Positions 25,947 through 35,408 are shown, counted from the stretch's first letter. The stretch: 64,000 nt of DNA from CAWUFC02 sp963921335 (GCA_963921335.3 CAWUFC020000002.1:1364001-1428000); one strand, 5' to 3'. Numbers and translations: made by a program. Notes: generated by a model not told the origin, from the sequence alone.

Positions 25947-27179
25947 TCAGTGTTCGTTCAATGCCCGAATGGGATCGAGCCGCGCCGCGCGCCAGGCCGG
26001 CAATAAGCTGGCCAGCAAGCCCAGGAAGATCACCAGTACTGTTGACTGGATCATGTCCACAGGTTTGAGGCTGGGATACAAGGTGGTACCGAGTCCGTAC
26101 ATGTCGGCGCCCTCGGCAATAATTGAGAGGTCAATTCCGGCAGCCAGCGGTTGCAAGCTCAGCCAGGCCAGACCATTACCAATGCAGAGCCCCAGCACCA
26201 GTAGATAAAGCCCCTCAATCAGCACCTGCACCAGGATCGCTCGCGGCTGCATGCCCAGCGCCTGCATCAGGCCAATTTCACGCACGCGCTCGAACACAGC
26301 CATGGCCATGATGTTCACCAGCCCGAAGGACAGCACCACAAATATGAGCAGGGTCATCACCAGGCCAATACTGTCCTGCATGGTCAGGGCCAGTGACAGA
26401 TAGTTGTCGAGCTCACGCCAGCCCGCCACGTCCAGGTTGCCACCCGCGGCTGTTTGCAGCTGTTCAAGCCAGGGGCTCAGGTTGCGATAGTCGTTACCAA
26501 TGACTGACAACTCAGTGACGGCCGGGCCAATACCAATCATTTTTTGCACCACTTCGCGCCCGGCATAGACATACATCTCCTCCTGCGAGGACTGTCCTGC
26601 CCGATAGACGCCAACGATACGAAAACCACGATCGCCAACATCGTTGTCCGGGGTTTGCGACATCAGCACAATGCGTCGGCCCAGCTTGGTCTCAAGGTGC
26701 TCCAGCATCTTGCGGCCGACCACCACGCCGGTATCTGCACTGGACTCCAGAAAGCGACCTTCGACAATATCGTCGGCGCTAAAGGTCACCGTGAGCTCCT
26801 GCGCGGGGTCCACCCCCAACAACATGATGCCGCGACTGTCGCGCTCACTGGCAATCATCCCGGGCACTTTAACCCTGGCGCTCCAGCCCGTAATACCGGG
26901 CTGTTTCAGCGCCGCCAGTAGCTCCGGCGACAGGTTCTTGATGGCATGTTCAACACTGGGATCATCACGAAACGACGGATGATGAATCTGGGCGTGACCG
27001 GGCAGGTATTTGATGCCATCGCTCACCACGCCATCGACCATGCCGCGCATCAGCGCCGTCATAAATATCATGGCCCAGACACCGAGTATGATCGCCGCCA
27101 GCATGATCAGGGTACGCCTGTAATTGCGCCACAAATTGCGCCAGGCGAGGGTAGCCAGAACCTGCAGGGACATCTGCAT
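25947..27179 (-). CDS. ABC permease, FtsX/MacB type (second of pair)
   Basis: 410 residues: one N-terminal membrane helix (about 25-45), a periplasmic MacB-PCD domain (about 50-260), and three C-terminal helices (about 275-300, 320-350, 370-395), ending in RAARLDPIRALNEH, the usual FtsX tail. LATLAWRNLWRNYRRTLI at the N-terminus is the conserved cytoplasmic elbow. Probably forms a heterodimer with the neighbouring permease, as LolC with LolE. Overlaps the upstream permease by one base. Confidence 0.92.
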   Translation of the reverse strand: MQMSLQVLATLAWRNLWRNYRRTLIMLAAIILGVWAMIFMTALMRGMVDGVVSDGIKYLPGHAQIHHPSFRDDPSVEHAIKNLSPELLAALKQPGITGWSARVKVPGMIASERDSRGIMLLGVDPAQELTVTFSADDIVEGRFLESSADTGVVVGRKMLEHLETKLGRRIVLMSQTPDNDVGDRGFRIVGVYRAGQSSQEEMYVYAGREVVQKMIGIGPAVTELSVIGNDYRNLSPWLEQLQTAAGGNLDVAGWRELDNYLSLALTMQDSIGLVMTLLIFVVLSFGLVNIMAMAVFERVREIGLMQALGMQPRAILVQVLIEGLYLLVLGLCIGNGLAWLSLQPLAAGIDLSIIAEGADMYGLGTTLYPSLKPVDMIQSTVLVIFLGLLASLLPAWRAARLDPIRALNEH

Positions 27180-28408
27180 TACACCGACCTCATCGCCTGC
27201 ACCGGCTGCAACCAGAGCAGGCGCAGGGCTGGATACAATGCCGCCAATATTGAACCCACGCAGACCACCGACGGGCCCAGCAGCACGCCTGCCAGGGTGA
27301 TTTCAGGGAAGATTTTGCCTGGCAGATTGTACTGGGCCATCGCCTCTTCCATACCGGGAAATGAAAAACCCTCAAGTGAGATGTACACCGCAATGCTGCC
27401 GCCGATGGCAACGCCGATGATCAGGCCCAGTGCGGCCATCAGCCCGGTTTCCAACAGCACCAGTCGTGCCAGTCGCGCAGGCTGGATGCCGAAGGCCAGC
27501 ATCACACCAAATTCGCGGGTACGTTCCAGCACAGACATCAACTGGGTATTCAAGACACTAAAAGACACCAGCAGAATCAGGATGCCATAGATAAACCAGG
27601 CGCTGGCCATGTCCGCCTGAATGCCCTGGCGCAGACCCGGCTGTATCTCATCCCAGTCCAGCACCACCAGGTCACTGCGTCCCTGTATCAGCTCGCCGAT
27701 CTGAAGTTTCACAGGTGCCACCGCTTCGAGGCTGTTCACATCCATGACAATGCGGTGCGCCTGATCCTCCATGACAAACACCGACTGGAAGTATCCCAGC
27801 GGCATCTGGGCCAGCATCCGATCCAGGTCTCCCATACCCGATTCAACAATTCCCACCACTGTGACGATGGTAGCGGCCATGGAACCGTCAGCGCCGGTAC
27901 CCAAGAGGGTCAGCTCATTCCCGATATCGAGCTTCAGGTTACGGGCCAGGGCTGCACCGACGATGATTTCGGGGGCGTCCATATCCGACAGCCAGCGGCC
28001 GCGCTTAATCAAACCAGGCAACGTACTCACCAGGGGCTCGTGATCGGGCTCAACGCCAACCACCTGAATACCGAAGGAGCGTTCTTCACTGGAGGCGAGA
28101 GCGAAGCCCTCTGCCCGTGCAGACACCCGCTCAAGCCCAAGCTCTTTTCGCAGGCTTGCGCTTAGCTCAGCCACGCCGGCAAAGCTGTCACGCATGCGCG
28201 GCTCATCCAGGTAACCGACTTTTTGAATCTGCAGATGGCCACTGAAGGTTTTGAGACTGGTCTCGATCATCAGACCGTAGGTGCCAAACTGCAGGCTCAG
28301 CATGAATACCATTAGCGCATTGCAGAAGATCATGGCACCGACGGTCAGCCAGGTGCGTCGCTGACTGCGCCACAGATTACGCCAGGCCAGCAAGAAGTTG
28401 GCTGTCAC
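27179..28408 (-). CDS. ABC permease, FtsX/MacB type (first of pair)
   Basis: 409 residues with the same layout as its neighbour: elbow LLAWRNLWRSQRRTWLTVG, one helix, a large periplasmic domain, then three helices and a short tail (QPVQAMRSV). The two permeases are clearly different sequences, which supports a heterodimer. Start overlaps the LolA-like gene stop (ATGA). Confidence 0.92.
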   Translation of the reverse strand: MTANFLLAWRNLWRSQRRTWLTVGAMIFCNALMVFMLSLQFGTYGLMIETSLKTFSGHLQIQKVGYLDEPRMRDSFAGVAELSASLRKELGLERVSARAEGFALASSEERSFGIQVVGVEPDHEPLVSTLPGLIKRGRWLSDMDAPEIIVGAALARNLKLDIGNELTLLGTGADGSMAATIVTVVGIVESGMGDLDRMLAQMPLGYFQSVFVMEDQAHRIVMDVNSLEAVAPVKLQIGELIQGRSDLVVLDWDEIQPGLRQGIQADMASAWFIYGILILLVSFSVLNTQLMSVLERTREFGVMLAFGIQPARLARLVLLETGLMAALGLIIGVAIGGSIAVYISLEGFSFPGMEEAMAQYNLPGKIFPEITLAGVLLGPSVVCVGSILAALYPALRLLWLQPVQAMRSV

Positions 28409-29157
28409 TGCCGGGGGTTCCGCAGGTTGGAAAGAGTGAACACATTAGGGGGCAGTTCGGCATCAAACTCCATCTCGTCTACACGAATCTGTGTCCACTC
28501 CTCCGGGTTTTCAGCCTTGCCCATGCGCATCACGGCGGCCACGGTACGTCCACCCAGCTCGCGCACCTCGAGGGTTTCCATTTTCTTGACGAGGATGCCC
28601 TCCTGGTCCCAGAACTCCTGCTTGAGCATCACGAAGTCTTCGCGGATATGCACAACTTCCTTACCCCATACGACCGCAGCATCTTCGTGAGGAATGGCTT
28701 CCACAACATACACTTTGAAACCATCCTGTTCATAGCTGTCAGTGATGCTGTGATCATATTCGCTGGCGATATCCGTGGAACGATTCACATCCTTGTTGGA
28801 AAAATCGCTACCCATCCAGCTTTGCCCCATCATCGACGAGGGCACTTTAATGATGCGATTGATCTTGGGGGTGTAGCTCCACATGTTCTTGTCTTTGAGC
28901 AAGGTACCGTTACCCGCGTCTTTAGCCGGTGCCGTAACGCGCATCAAAGACTCGCTGTCCCCGGAGGTCCATCCCTGCATGGACATGGTGCGTTCCCAGG
29001 TGGGACGGTGGATGGTCATCGTGTTGACCGCATAGGAAGTCTTCCCGCGCCAGTGGTCCATGGCGGCAGTAATCAGCTGCTTGGCATCCAGTTCTTCAGC
29101 AACAGAGCCTGCCGCCATAAAACTCAATAAAATCAGTGCACTTAGCTGCTTCTTCAA
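28405..29157 (-). CDS. LolA-like outer-membrane lipoprotein-sorting protein
   Basis: About 250 residues from a TTG at 29157 with a strong GGGGGAAGG upstream; it then begins KKQLSALILLSFMAAGSVA, a good signal peptide. Earlier in-frame codons up to 29244 give no signal-like sequence. The mature part (...AAMDHWRGKTSYAVNTMTIHRPTWERTMSMQGWT...) matches LolA-like barrels that carry lipids or lipoproteins across the periplasm. First gene of the five-gene operon ending at 23994. In other bacteria such carriers pair with RND exporters; here the partners are ABC permeases. Confidence 0.85.
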   Translation of the reverse strand: MKKQLSALILLSFMAAGSVAEELDAKQLITAAMDHWRGKTSYAVNTMTIHRPTWERTMSMQGWTSGDSESLMRVTAPAKDAGNGTLLKDKNMWSYTPKINRIIKVPSSMMGQSWMGSDFSNKDVNRSTDIASEYDHSITDSYEQDGFKVYVVEAIPHEDAAVVWGKEVVHIREDFVMLKQEFWDQEGILVKKMETLEVRELGGRTVAAVMRMGKAENPEEWTQIRVDEMEFDAELPPNVFTLSNLRNPRQ

Positions 29158-29199
29158 TGGCCTTCCCCCGTTTATTCTCAAATAGCCTAGCACAGAAAC

Positions 29200-29215
29200 T
29201 GTGATGCGCTTCACA
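29200..29215. promoter_or_regulatory. Perfect CRP/Vfr box
   Basis: TGTGA-TGCGCT-TCACA is an exact CRP dyad in the gap between the divergent LolA-like and cardiolipin synthase genes. It could act on the lolA-like operon or on the plus-strand transcript that ends at the terminator at 29310-29336. Confidence 0.7.
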
Positions 29216-29264
29216 GATTGGCACACAGCCACAGCGCACACCACAAAGTTGGTCTAGCTTGAAT

Positions 29265-29336
29265 AGTGACAGTTGGGTGTGCGGTCTTGCGGAAGCCGCC
29301 AGTCTAATTACCCGGGCCCCTGCCCGGGTTTTTTTT
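29265..29336 (+). ncRNA. Possible small RNA ending at an orphan terminator
   Basis: The plus strand has a strong terminator here but no plus-strand gene upstream; the nearest gene to the left is on the minus strand. The segment just before it can form a GCGG...CCGC stem (about 29281-29299). A start near 29265-29270 would place the CRP box at about -60, but no convincing -10/-35 pair was found. The 5' end is a guess. Confidence 0.35.
29310..29336 (+). terminator. Rho-independent terminator without an associated gene
   Basis: ACCCGGG and CCCGGGT enclose a six-base loop and are followed by eight T. It works only in the plus direction. The cardiolipin synthase gene begins 60 bases later, so this may also be a leader terminator for that gene. 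Confidence 0.88.
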
Positions 29337-29396
29337 GCCACGAAAATGATGCCCCGGAGTTGGTGCAGGACACCCGTTTTAGTGCACCATTAACTC

Positions 29397-30869
29397 ATGC
29401 TGGATGGACCTCTTGCACAACTGATTACACTGATCATCGCCAATGCCGAGTACTTACTGGCTGGCTTGTACCTGGCGATGTCGATTGCAGTAACTGTGCA
29501 CGCCACCTTACTTAAACGAGACTCCCGTGCCGTGGTGGCCTGGGTCGGGCTGGCCTGGTTATCGCCTTTCTTCGGCGCCCTCGCTTACTACTTGCTGGGT
29601 ATCAATCGCATTCAGCGCCGCGCCACCAAGCTGAAGGTTAAGCGAGCATGGCGCCCGGTAACCCCCTTGGAACTGACCGATGACGAAGCCCAGCAAAAGG
29701 AGCTGATGCGCAGTCACGCTCGCGTGGGCAGTATGATTCGGCTGGGCAGAGATTTATCGGGTCGCTTCGTCTTGCCTGGAAATGATGTTAAGCCGCTAAT
29801 TGATGGCGACGAGACCTATCCGGCGATGATCGCCGCCATTCACTCCGCCAGTAGGTCCATTTCACTAGTGAGCTACATTTTTGACAACGACCCGGTGGGC
29901 GACTTGTTTGTAGTTGCGCTGAAGGCTGCCCAGGATAGAGGCGTTGAAATACGAGTGCTTGTGGACGGCGTTGGCGCAAGTTACAGCCTGCCGAGCATTA
30001 TCCAGCCCCTGCGCAAAGAGGGCATACCCACCGCGCTCTTCAATCCAACCCCGGTACCGCGCCTGCCGGGCAGCGCCAATCTGCGCAATCATCGCAAGAT
30101 ACTGGTGGTGGATGGGGAGATCGGTTTCACCGGGGGCACCAATATTCGCGAGGGACACTGTCTGCAGCGCCAGCCCAAAAATCCAACCCGCTGCCTACAT
30201 TTTGAGTTGCGTGGGCCCGTCATCAAGCACTTGCAGCAGACCTTTGCTGAAGATTGGGCATTTACGACGGGTGAATCGCTGGAAGGTCCACTCTGGTTTC
30301 CAACCCGAGAAAGACAGGGAAGTTGCTGGGCCCGCGGTATCAGCCACGGTCCGGATGAAGACTTTGAAAAGATTAGCGATTTACTAGTGGGCGCACTATC
30401 ACTGGCCCGGGAACGGGTGCAAATCATGACACCTTACTTTCTACCACCCCCTGCTTTAGCACACATTCTCGGCGTTACGGCATTGCGGGGCGTGCAAGTG
30501 GATATTTTGATACCGGCTGAGAACAATATTCGACTCGTACAATGGGCCACCATGGGCGAGATCTGGCAGACACTGAACAAAGGCTGCAATGTCTATCTGG
30601 TACCACCGCCTTTTGATCACAGCAAGCTGGTGATTGTGGACAATCACTGGACTTTATTGGGGTCCACCAACTGGGATGCACGCAGTCTGAGGCTGAATTT
30701 TGAATTCAACGTGGAGTGTTACAGCACCGAACTGGCCACCAGACTGCAATTATTGTTCGACGAAAAACGTGAATCAGCGCACAAACTGAGCATGTCTGAC
30801 CTGAATAACCGGTCAAAACTGGCCAAACTGCGAGATGGTGCGGCACGCATCTTCTCCCCATATTTGTAG
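29397..30869 (+). CDS. cls: Cardiolipin synthase (phospholipase D superfamily)
   Basis: 490 residues: two N-terminal membrane helices (about 15-35 and 48-68, the PLDc_N domain), then two HKD catalytic motifs, NHRKILVVDGEIGFTGGTN and DHSKLVIVDNHWTLLGSTN. It makes cardiolipin from phosphatidylglycerol at the inner membrane. No Shine-Dalgarno sequence precedes the ATG. The gene sits between two CRP boxes. Nothing suggests damage. Confidence 0.93.
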   Translation: MLDGPLAQLITLIIANAEYLLAGLYLAMSIAVTVHATLLKRDSRAVVAWVGLAWLSPFFGALAYYLLGINRIQRRATKLKVKRAWRPVTPLELTDDEAQQKELMRSHARVGSMIRLGRDLSGRFVLPGNDVKPLIDGDETYPAMIAAIHSASRSISLVSYIFDNDPVGDLFVVALKAAQDRGVEIRVLVDGVGASYSLPSIIQPLRKEGIPTALFNPTPVPRLPGSANLRNHRKILVVDGEIGFTGGTNIREGHCLQRQPKNPTRCLHFELRGPVIKHLQQTFAEDWAFTTGESLEGPLWFPTRERQGSCWARGISHGPDEDFEKISDLLVGALSLARERVQIMTPYFLPPPALAHILGVTALRGVQVDILIPAENNIRLVQWATMGEIWQTLNKGCNVYLVPPPFDHSKLVIVDNHWTLLGSTNWDARSLRLNFEFNVECYSTELATRLQLLFDEKRESAHKLSMSDLNNRSKLAKLRDGAARIFSPYL

Positions 30870-30933
30870 TTTTGCATATATATCAAACAGTTAGATTGCT
30901 CCGGACGCCTCTCTGGGGCGTATGCACAGAATG

Positions 30934-30995
30934 TGTGACTCGGTTCACATTCCGGTACACTGCATTTCCTGCGCCGGTGGCAGCGCTGCCATAAT
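30934..30995 (+). promoter_or_regulatory. CRP-dependent (class I) promoter of the RTX/Calx-beta gene
   Basis: A perfect CRP box TGTGA-CTCGGT-TCACA lies at 30934-30949. An extended -10, TGCCATAAT (hexamer 30990-30995), would start transcription near 31002, placing the box at about -60.5, the class I position. The leader to the ATG at 31086 is then about 84 bases; it contains no riboswitch that I recognise. Confidence 0.65.
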
Positions 30996-31085
30996 AGCCA
31001 CAACAATTTAGATGACATGAACCCTACGGGCACTTCGGTGTGGCGTGGGTTTCGTTCGTCCTCAAAAAAGTGAAGGCAGGGAACG

Positions 31086-32846
31086 ATGGGCAAGCACAAC
31101 AAGATTTTGGGCGATGAGGGCAACAACGGCCTGACCGGTACCAGCAAGAAAGACAAAATTGCGGGAATGGGCGGTGATGACACCATCAATGGTGGTGCAG
31201 GCAACGACACTATTTGGGGCGACTATGGCAGCGGTTCTGCAAAGGCACCCAAGGGTTCTGGGTCGGGTTCCGGCAAAGGTTCTGGCTCTGGTTCTGGCTC
31301 TGGCTCAGGCTCCGGCAGCAAAGGATCAGGTTCTGGCAGCAAAGGCTCCGGCTCGAAAAAAGGCTCTGGCAGCGGTTCTGCCCCTGAGGAAGGAAACGAC
31401 TACCTCAACGGCGGCGCCGGCAACGACAAGATTTTCGCGGGTGGCGGCGATGATATTGTTGAACATGATGTGGCCGACGGCATCAACAAAGATAAATACG
31501 ACGGCGGTGAGGGCCTCGACACCCTCAAGCTGATTATCGCGGCGGCAGACTACACACCAGAGATTGGTGCAGAGATTGCAGACTTCCAGGCCTTCATTGC
31601 TGATGACAGTAATGACGGCAAAACCTTCAAGTTTAAAGAACTGGGTATTAAAGCTAAGAACTTTGAAATCCTGGACGACTCAATGGTAGAAACCACTGAA
31701 ACCGATCCAGATCCCATCGTTGTGACGATAGAGGGCACGGAGGAAGTAAACGAAGGCGATACGGCCAACTATCAGATTCTGCTGGACGTAGCCGCCACTG
31801 AGAATCTTGTGGTTACCCTCGAATACACGTGTTCAGCCACTGAAGGGGAAGACTATACAGGGGTGCTCACGGTACCAGTTACTGCTGGACAAACCTCCGC
31901 AAACTTCAGTATCGAAACGACAGATGACAATGAGAATGAAGCGGATGAAGTAATTACCGCTGCAATTACCAACCTGAGCTTAAGCTACGCGGGAGCAGGT
32001 GAACCTAGCAGCGTTAGTACTACTATTCTCGATGATGATCCAGCCCCTGTCGTTGTATCAATTAGTAGCGATGACCTGCTTGTGAATGAAGGAGGCACGG
32101 CGAGCTATATCATCAGCCTTGATGACGGCGCCGTGGCACAAGAGGACATAGAGATTTCTCTTAGCTATGTAGGAAGTACTGCTACGGGAGGCAGCGATTA
32201 CACCGGTCAACAAACATCTGTCACTATTCCGAGCGGTTCTAACAGCTCTTTGCCTCTAGTACTCAATATCGCTGCAGATGCCCAAATAGAAGGCGAAGAG
32301 ACTATCGAAATTGCACTGGCAGCACCGTCAGATTTGGCATATGTCAGTGTCAACGAATCTGCTGGGGACATCACTACTACAATCGAAGGCAGCATAATTG
32401 CCAAACGCGATATCGTGGAATACACCAGAGCTGAACTGGAGAGTTTACGCGGAACTTTCGGACTAACTGTAAAAATCGTTGATGATCTTATTGGTAATGA
32501 TCTGTTCGGCGCGCAACCACTGACGCTGGGTATTCTTGACGACCTAAACGCCTCCATTAAGATTGGCGTTTCTCCACTTTCTGATTATGGCGTCGTTGCG
32601 GATCATCCAGATATTGCGAATGCCTTCCAGTACATCATGAAACCTGGTGGCATAGGTGAAGATCCCGATGGAACAAAGTTCGATCTGCCCCTTGCCGCAG
32701 TGGCTTCTCAAGAAAGATCCACCTCCGAGCCTGATTTAGGGTCGATAGGTGTTGAAGATTTCACCTATCAAATTGTTACGCCGGGTGTAGGTGGCAATGA
32801 TATAGTACTCGCCTCTGCGGTAGTGGATATTGTCTACACTGGCTAG
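31086..32846 (+). CDS. RTX calcium-binding repeat and Calx-beta domain protein
   Basis: 586 residues without a signal peptide. Residues about 1-45 and 103-130 contain RTX nonapeptide repeats (MGGDDTINGGAGNDTIWG; NGGAGNDKIFAGGGDD), split by a Gly-Ser-Lys linker of about 50 residues (48-100). Two Calx-beta domains follow (about 212-320 and 325-440, each starting with VxEGxTAxYxI and ending at DDDP or similar), then a C-terminal region of unknown fold. RTX proteins are often type I secreted; no secretion genes are nearby. AGGGAACG precedes the ATG. The Calx-beta part looks lower in GC than neighbours. Confidence 0.85.
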   Translation: MGKHNKILGDEGNNGLTGTSKKDKIAGMGGDDTINGGAGNDTIWGDYGSGSAKAPKGSGSGSGKGSGSGSGSGSGSGSKGSGSGSKGSGSKKGSGSGSAPEEGNDYLNGGAGNDKIFAGGGDDIVEHDVADGINKDKYDGGEGLDTLKLIIAAADYTPEIGAEIADFQAFIADDSNDGKTFKFKELGIKAKNFEILDDSMVETTETDPDPIVVTIEGTEEVNEGDTANYQILLDVAATENLVVTLEYTCSATEGEDYTGVLTVPVTAGQTSANFSIETTDDNENEADEVITAAITNLSLSYAGAGEPSSVSTTILDDDPAPVVVSISSDDLLVNEGGTASYIISLDDGAVAQEDIEISLSYVGSTATGGSDYTGQQTSVTIPSGSNSSLPLVLNIAADAQIEGEETIEIALAAPSDLAYVSVNESAGDITTTIEGSIIAKRDIVEYTRAELESLRGTFGLTVKIVDDLIGNDLFGAQPLTLGILDDLNASIKIGVSPLSDYGVVADHPDIANAFQYIMKPGGIGEDPDGTKFDLPLAAVASQERSTSEPDLGSIGVEDFTYQIVTPGVGGNDIVLASAVVDIVYTG

Positions 32847-32870
32847 CTCTAATTAGGACTTCGTCGCGAA

Positions 32871-32897
32871 AGCCCGGCACCACCGGGCTTTTTTTTG
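32871..32897 (+). terminator. Rho-independent terminator after the RTX gene
   Basis: AGCCCGG-CACCA-CCGGGCT followed by a run of T, 25 bases after the stop codon. Confidence 0.93.
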
Positions 32898-32921
32898 CCT
32901 GAAAATTGATAGACTGCTGAC

Positions 32922-34145
32922 ATGACAACAAGAAACGCTGCAGCATATCTCTCGCCTGAGCCCGGCTGGTATGGGTTTAACTCCTTTACCCGCGACCTCA
33001 AAGAGGTTCCTCATGAGATGCTGCGCCAGCTGCGCGAGCAGGCGCCGGTTAACCTCACACCCGAAGGGCGCTGGCGCCTCTCACGCTACCACGACATTCA
33101 AAAGCTCCTGAAGAACAGCGCCGTAGGCATGCGTGATCTGGATGGCTGTATTCCCGATCATACCCGCGAGGAAAGCGACGCCAGCAAATTTATGCTGCGT
33201 ATGGACCCACCGGACCACGACCGACTGCGCGGACTGGTCAGCAAGGCATTTACCCCAAGGGCGTTGGCGGCCATTGAACCCGCTGTGGAAAAAATGACAG
33301 CCGACAAGCTCGACAGTGTTATCCCTGATGGCCACATCGACTTCGCCACAGACCTGGCGTTGTTGGTACCCGCCGCTTCCATGTGCGCCATGCTCGGGGT
33401 ACCGCTGGAAGACCGCGATAAGCTATCAACACTGGTATCACACGCCACCTATATGTTGGCCGTTAAAGTGATGCCGCATCTACTCCCAGTCGCTCAACAG
33501 GCCATCGATGAGCTGGCGGTTTATATGATGGGCTTGATTGAAGAGCGCCGTAGCAATCCGGGCGAGGATATTCTCACGGCCTTAGTGCAAGCGGAGGAGG
33601 ATGGCGACAAACTCAGCGACGAGGAACTGCTGCAGCAAAGTATTGGTTTGTTGGTGGCCGGGCTGGAAACCACCATGGGGGTTATTGGCAACGGCATGCG
33701 CTGCTTTGCCAGCAATCCGGACCAGTTTGAGCTGCTGGCCAGCCAACCGGAGCTGGTGCACTCCGCAGTCGAGGAATGCCTGCGCTACGAACCTTCTGTA
33801 CCCTACACCATGCGCGTACTCTGGGAAGACACGGAGTTTGGTGGTTATACCATCCCCGCGAACAGTATCGTCCAGTGCTTACTGATTGGCGCCAATCGGG
33901 ATCCCGAGGTGTTCAGCAGCCCGGACAATTTCGACATTACCCGCACAGAAGCTAAACATTGTTCCTTCGGCGGTGGCATTCACTTTTGCCTGGGTTCGCA
34001 CCTGGCACGCATGAATGCTGCAGTCGCCTTCCGCGCCATGGCAGAACGTATTCGGAATATCGAGCTGAATGAAGGCGAATTCGAATGGGCGCCGTCACTG
34101 TTTCGTATACCTGGGAAAATTCCCGCACGCTTTGATCAGCGATAG
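32922..34145 (+). CDS. Cytochrome P450 (second)
   Basis: 407 residues. I-helix LLVAGLETTMGVIG (AGxET variant), K-helix EECLR (ExxR), haem loop FGGGIHFCLGSHLAR with ligand Cys356, and HDRLRGLVSKAFTPR in the C-helix. Typical soluble proteobacterial P450, clearly different from the one at 3744. No redox partner genes nearby. It is followed within 50 bases by a serine hydrolase gene on the same strand, so the two may be co-transcribed. Confidence 0.95.
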   Translation: MTTRNAAAYLSPEPGWYGFNSFTRDLKEVPHEMLRQLREQAPVNLTPEGRWRLSRYHDIQKLLKNSAVGMRDLDGCIPDHTREESDASKFMLRMDPPDHDRLRGLVSKAFTPRALAAIEPAVEKMTADKLDSVIPDGHIDFATDLALLVPAASMCAMLGVPLEDRDKLSTLVSHATYMLAVKVMPHLLPVAQQAIDELAVYMMGLIEERRSNPGEDILTALVQAEEDGDKLSDEELLQQSIGLLVAGLETTMGVIGNGMRCFASNPDQFELLASQPELVHSAVEECLRYEPSVPYTMRVLWEDTEFGGYTIPANSIVQCLLIGANRDPEVFSSPDNFDITRTEAKHCSFGGGIHFCLGSHLARMNAAVAFRAMAERIRNIELNEGEFEWAPSLFRIPGKIPARFDQR

Positions 34146-34193
34146 TATTCACTTATAAATAAAACCAACATCAGGAACAAAAAGGCACTGCTT

Positions 34194-35345
34194 ATGAATC
34201 AACCGACCAAATTGCTCGCGATGTTATTGACGCTGCCTCTGCTATGGGCCTGCAGTGACGACGACGGCGGCGGCCTGGAGCCACCGCCAAGCGAACGCCC
34301 TGCACCTAATTTCAGCCTGGCCGACGAGTGGTTGCAAACCTTTGTCGATGACAACCCAGCCTTTAATGGCGCCTCGATGATGCTACTTGATAAGGAAAAC
34401 GGCACCATCCATACGGTATACATCGGCGATCATTCTGAAGATACAGTGGTGCTGTTGGCCTCAACCAGCAAGGCTCCCGCTGCCACACTTCTGATGGCCC
34501 TGGCAGAGGATGATGAGAATGTCGATTTCGAAATCGATGCGGTGATCGACCAGTACCTACCCTGGGACGGGATATGGACCGGACGCACCACGGAACAACT
34601 GCTGTCCAACACGTCTGGTTTACCGGCCCTGGACAATGCCTTTGCCGGCACCTACGGCGATCACCTCTGCCAGTTTCTCCCGTTTGGGCAGTTGCAAGAC
34701 TGCGCCCAGACCATCTACCAAACGCCAGTAGAGGGCGACCCAGGCACCCCGCCGGGCACCGCGTTTGATTACGGCGGTAGCCAGTGGCACCTGGCCGCCG
34801 CTGTGGCAGAGATTGTTGGTGGTGCCAGCATTCGCCAGTTGTGGGACCAATACATTGCCGCACCCTGTGGCATGGCGATTATGCAGTTTGGCAATAACCT
34901 GGGATTCTCCACGGACTGGACAGGCAACCCAGACGAGCTAGCTGGTTTGGAGAACCCCAATATCGAAGGGGGCGCGATGTCTAATCTGGCTGACTATGGC
35001 GCGTTTCTTCAGATGATCCTGAACGACGGTGCTTGCGGCGACACCCAGATACTGAGCGCTGAAGCGCTGGAATTTATGTTGATAGATCGTGCCACCCCGT
35101 TAGGTGGAACCGGCAACGATTGGGGTTATGGCATGGGCTGGTGGGTGGTTGATACCCCGGAAGGCGAAGATCCCTACCTGTATGTTGATCCGGGTTTTTA
35201 TTCCGCCATGTCCTGGTGGGATACCAATCGCGATTATGCCGGCCTGGTTCTGCTGGAAGACTACACCGGCGAGAGCTCGGTATCTGCAGACCTGGTTTAT
35301 CAGCTAATTCCTCTGATCGAGGAAGCACTCGACGCTGTACAGTAG
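34194..35345 (+). CDS. Serine hydrolase lipoprotein (beta-lactamase class C fold)
   Basis: 383 residues with a lipobox (LLWAC, Cys20) and an acidic Asp/Gly stretch after it. The SxxK catalytic motif is STSK in VVLLASTSKAPAATLLM, the Tyr motif is degenerate (DYGGSQWH), and LLSNTSGLPAL is the family segment after the catalytic helix. Members include esterases, peptidases and beta-lactamases; substrate not predictable. Probably periplasmic and membrane-anchored. It follows the P450 gene by 48 bases. Confidence 0.85.
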   Translation: MNQPTKLLAMLLTLPLLWACSDDDGGGLEPPPSERPAPNFSLADEWLQTFVDDNPAFNGASMMLLDKENGTIHTVYIGDHSEDTVVLLASTSKAPAATLLMALAEDDENVDFEIDAVIDQYLPWDGIWTGRTTEQLLSNTSGLPALDNAFAGTYGDHLCQFLPFGQLQDCAQTIYQTPVEGDPGTPPGTAFDYGGSQWHLAAAVAEIVGGASIRQLWDQYIAAPCGMAIMQFGNNLGFSTDWTGNPDELAGLENPNIEGGAMSNLADYGAFLQMILNDGACGDTQILSAEALEFMLIDRATPLGGTGNDWGYGMGWWVVDTPEGEDPYLYVDPGFYSAMSWWDTNRDYAGLVLLEDYTGESSVSADLVYQLIPLIEEALDAVQ

Positions 35346-35408
35346 TTGAGGCGGCCAAGCGCCGCCGACTGCGCCATCTGTAACCACAATGTGAATAATG
35401 ACGGAACG

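Noticed and set aside
31230..31390. Direct repeats in GGTTCTGG-type DNA as a CRISPR array
   Set aside because: It is in-frame coding sequence for a Gly-Ser linker with no spacers.
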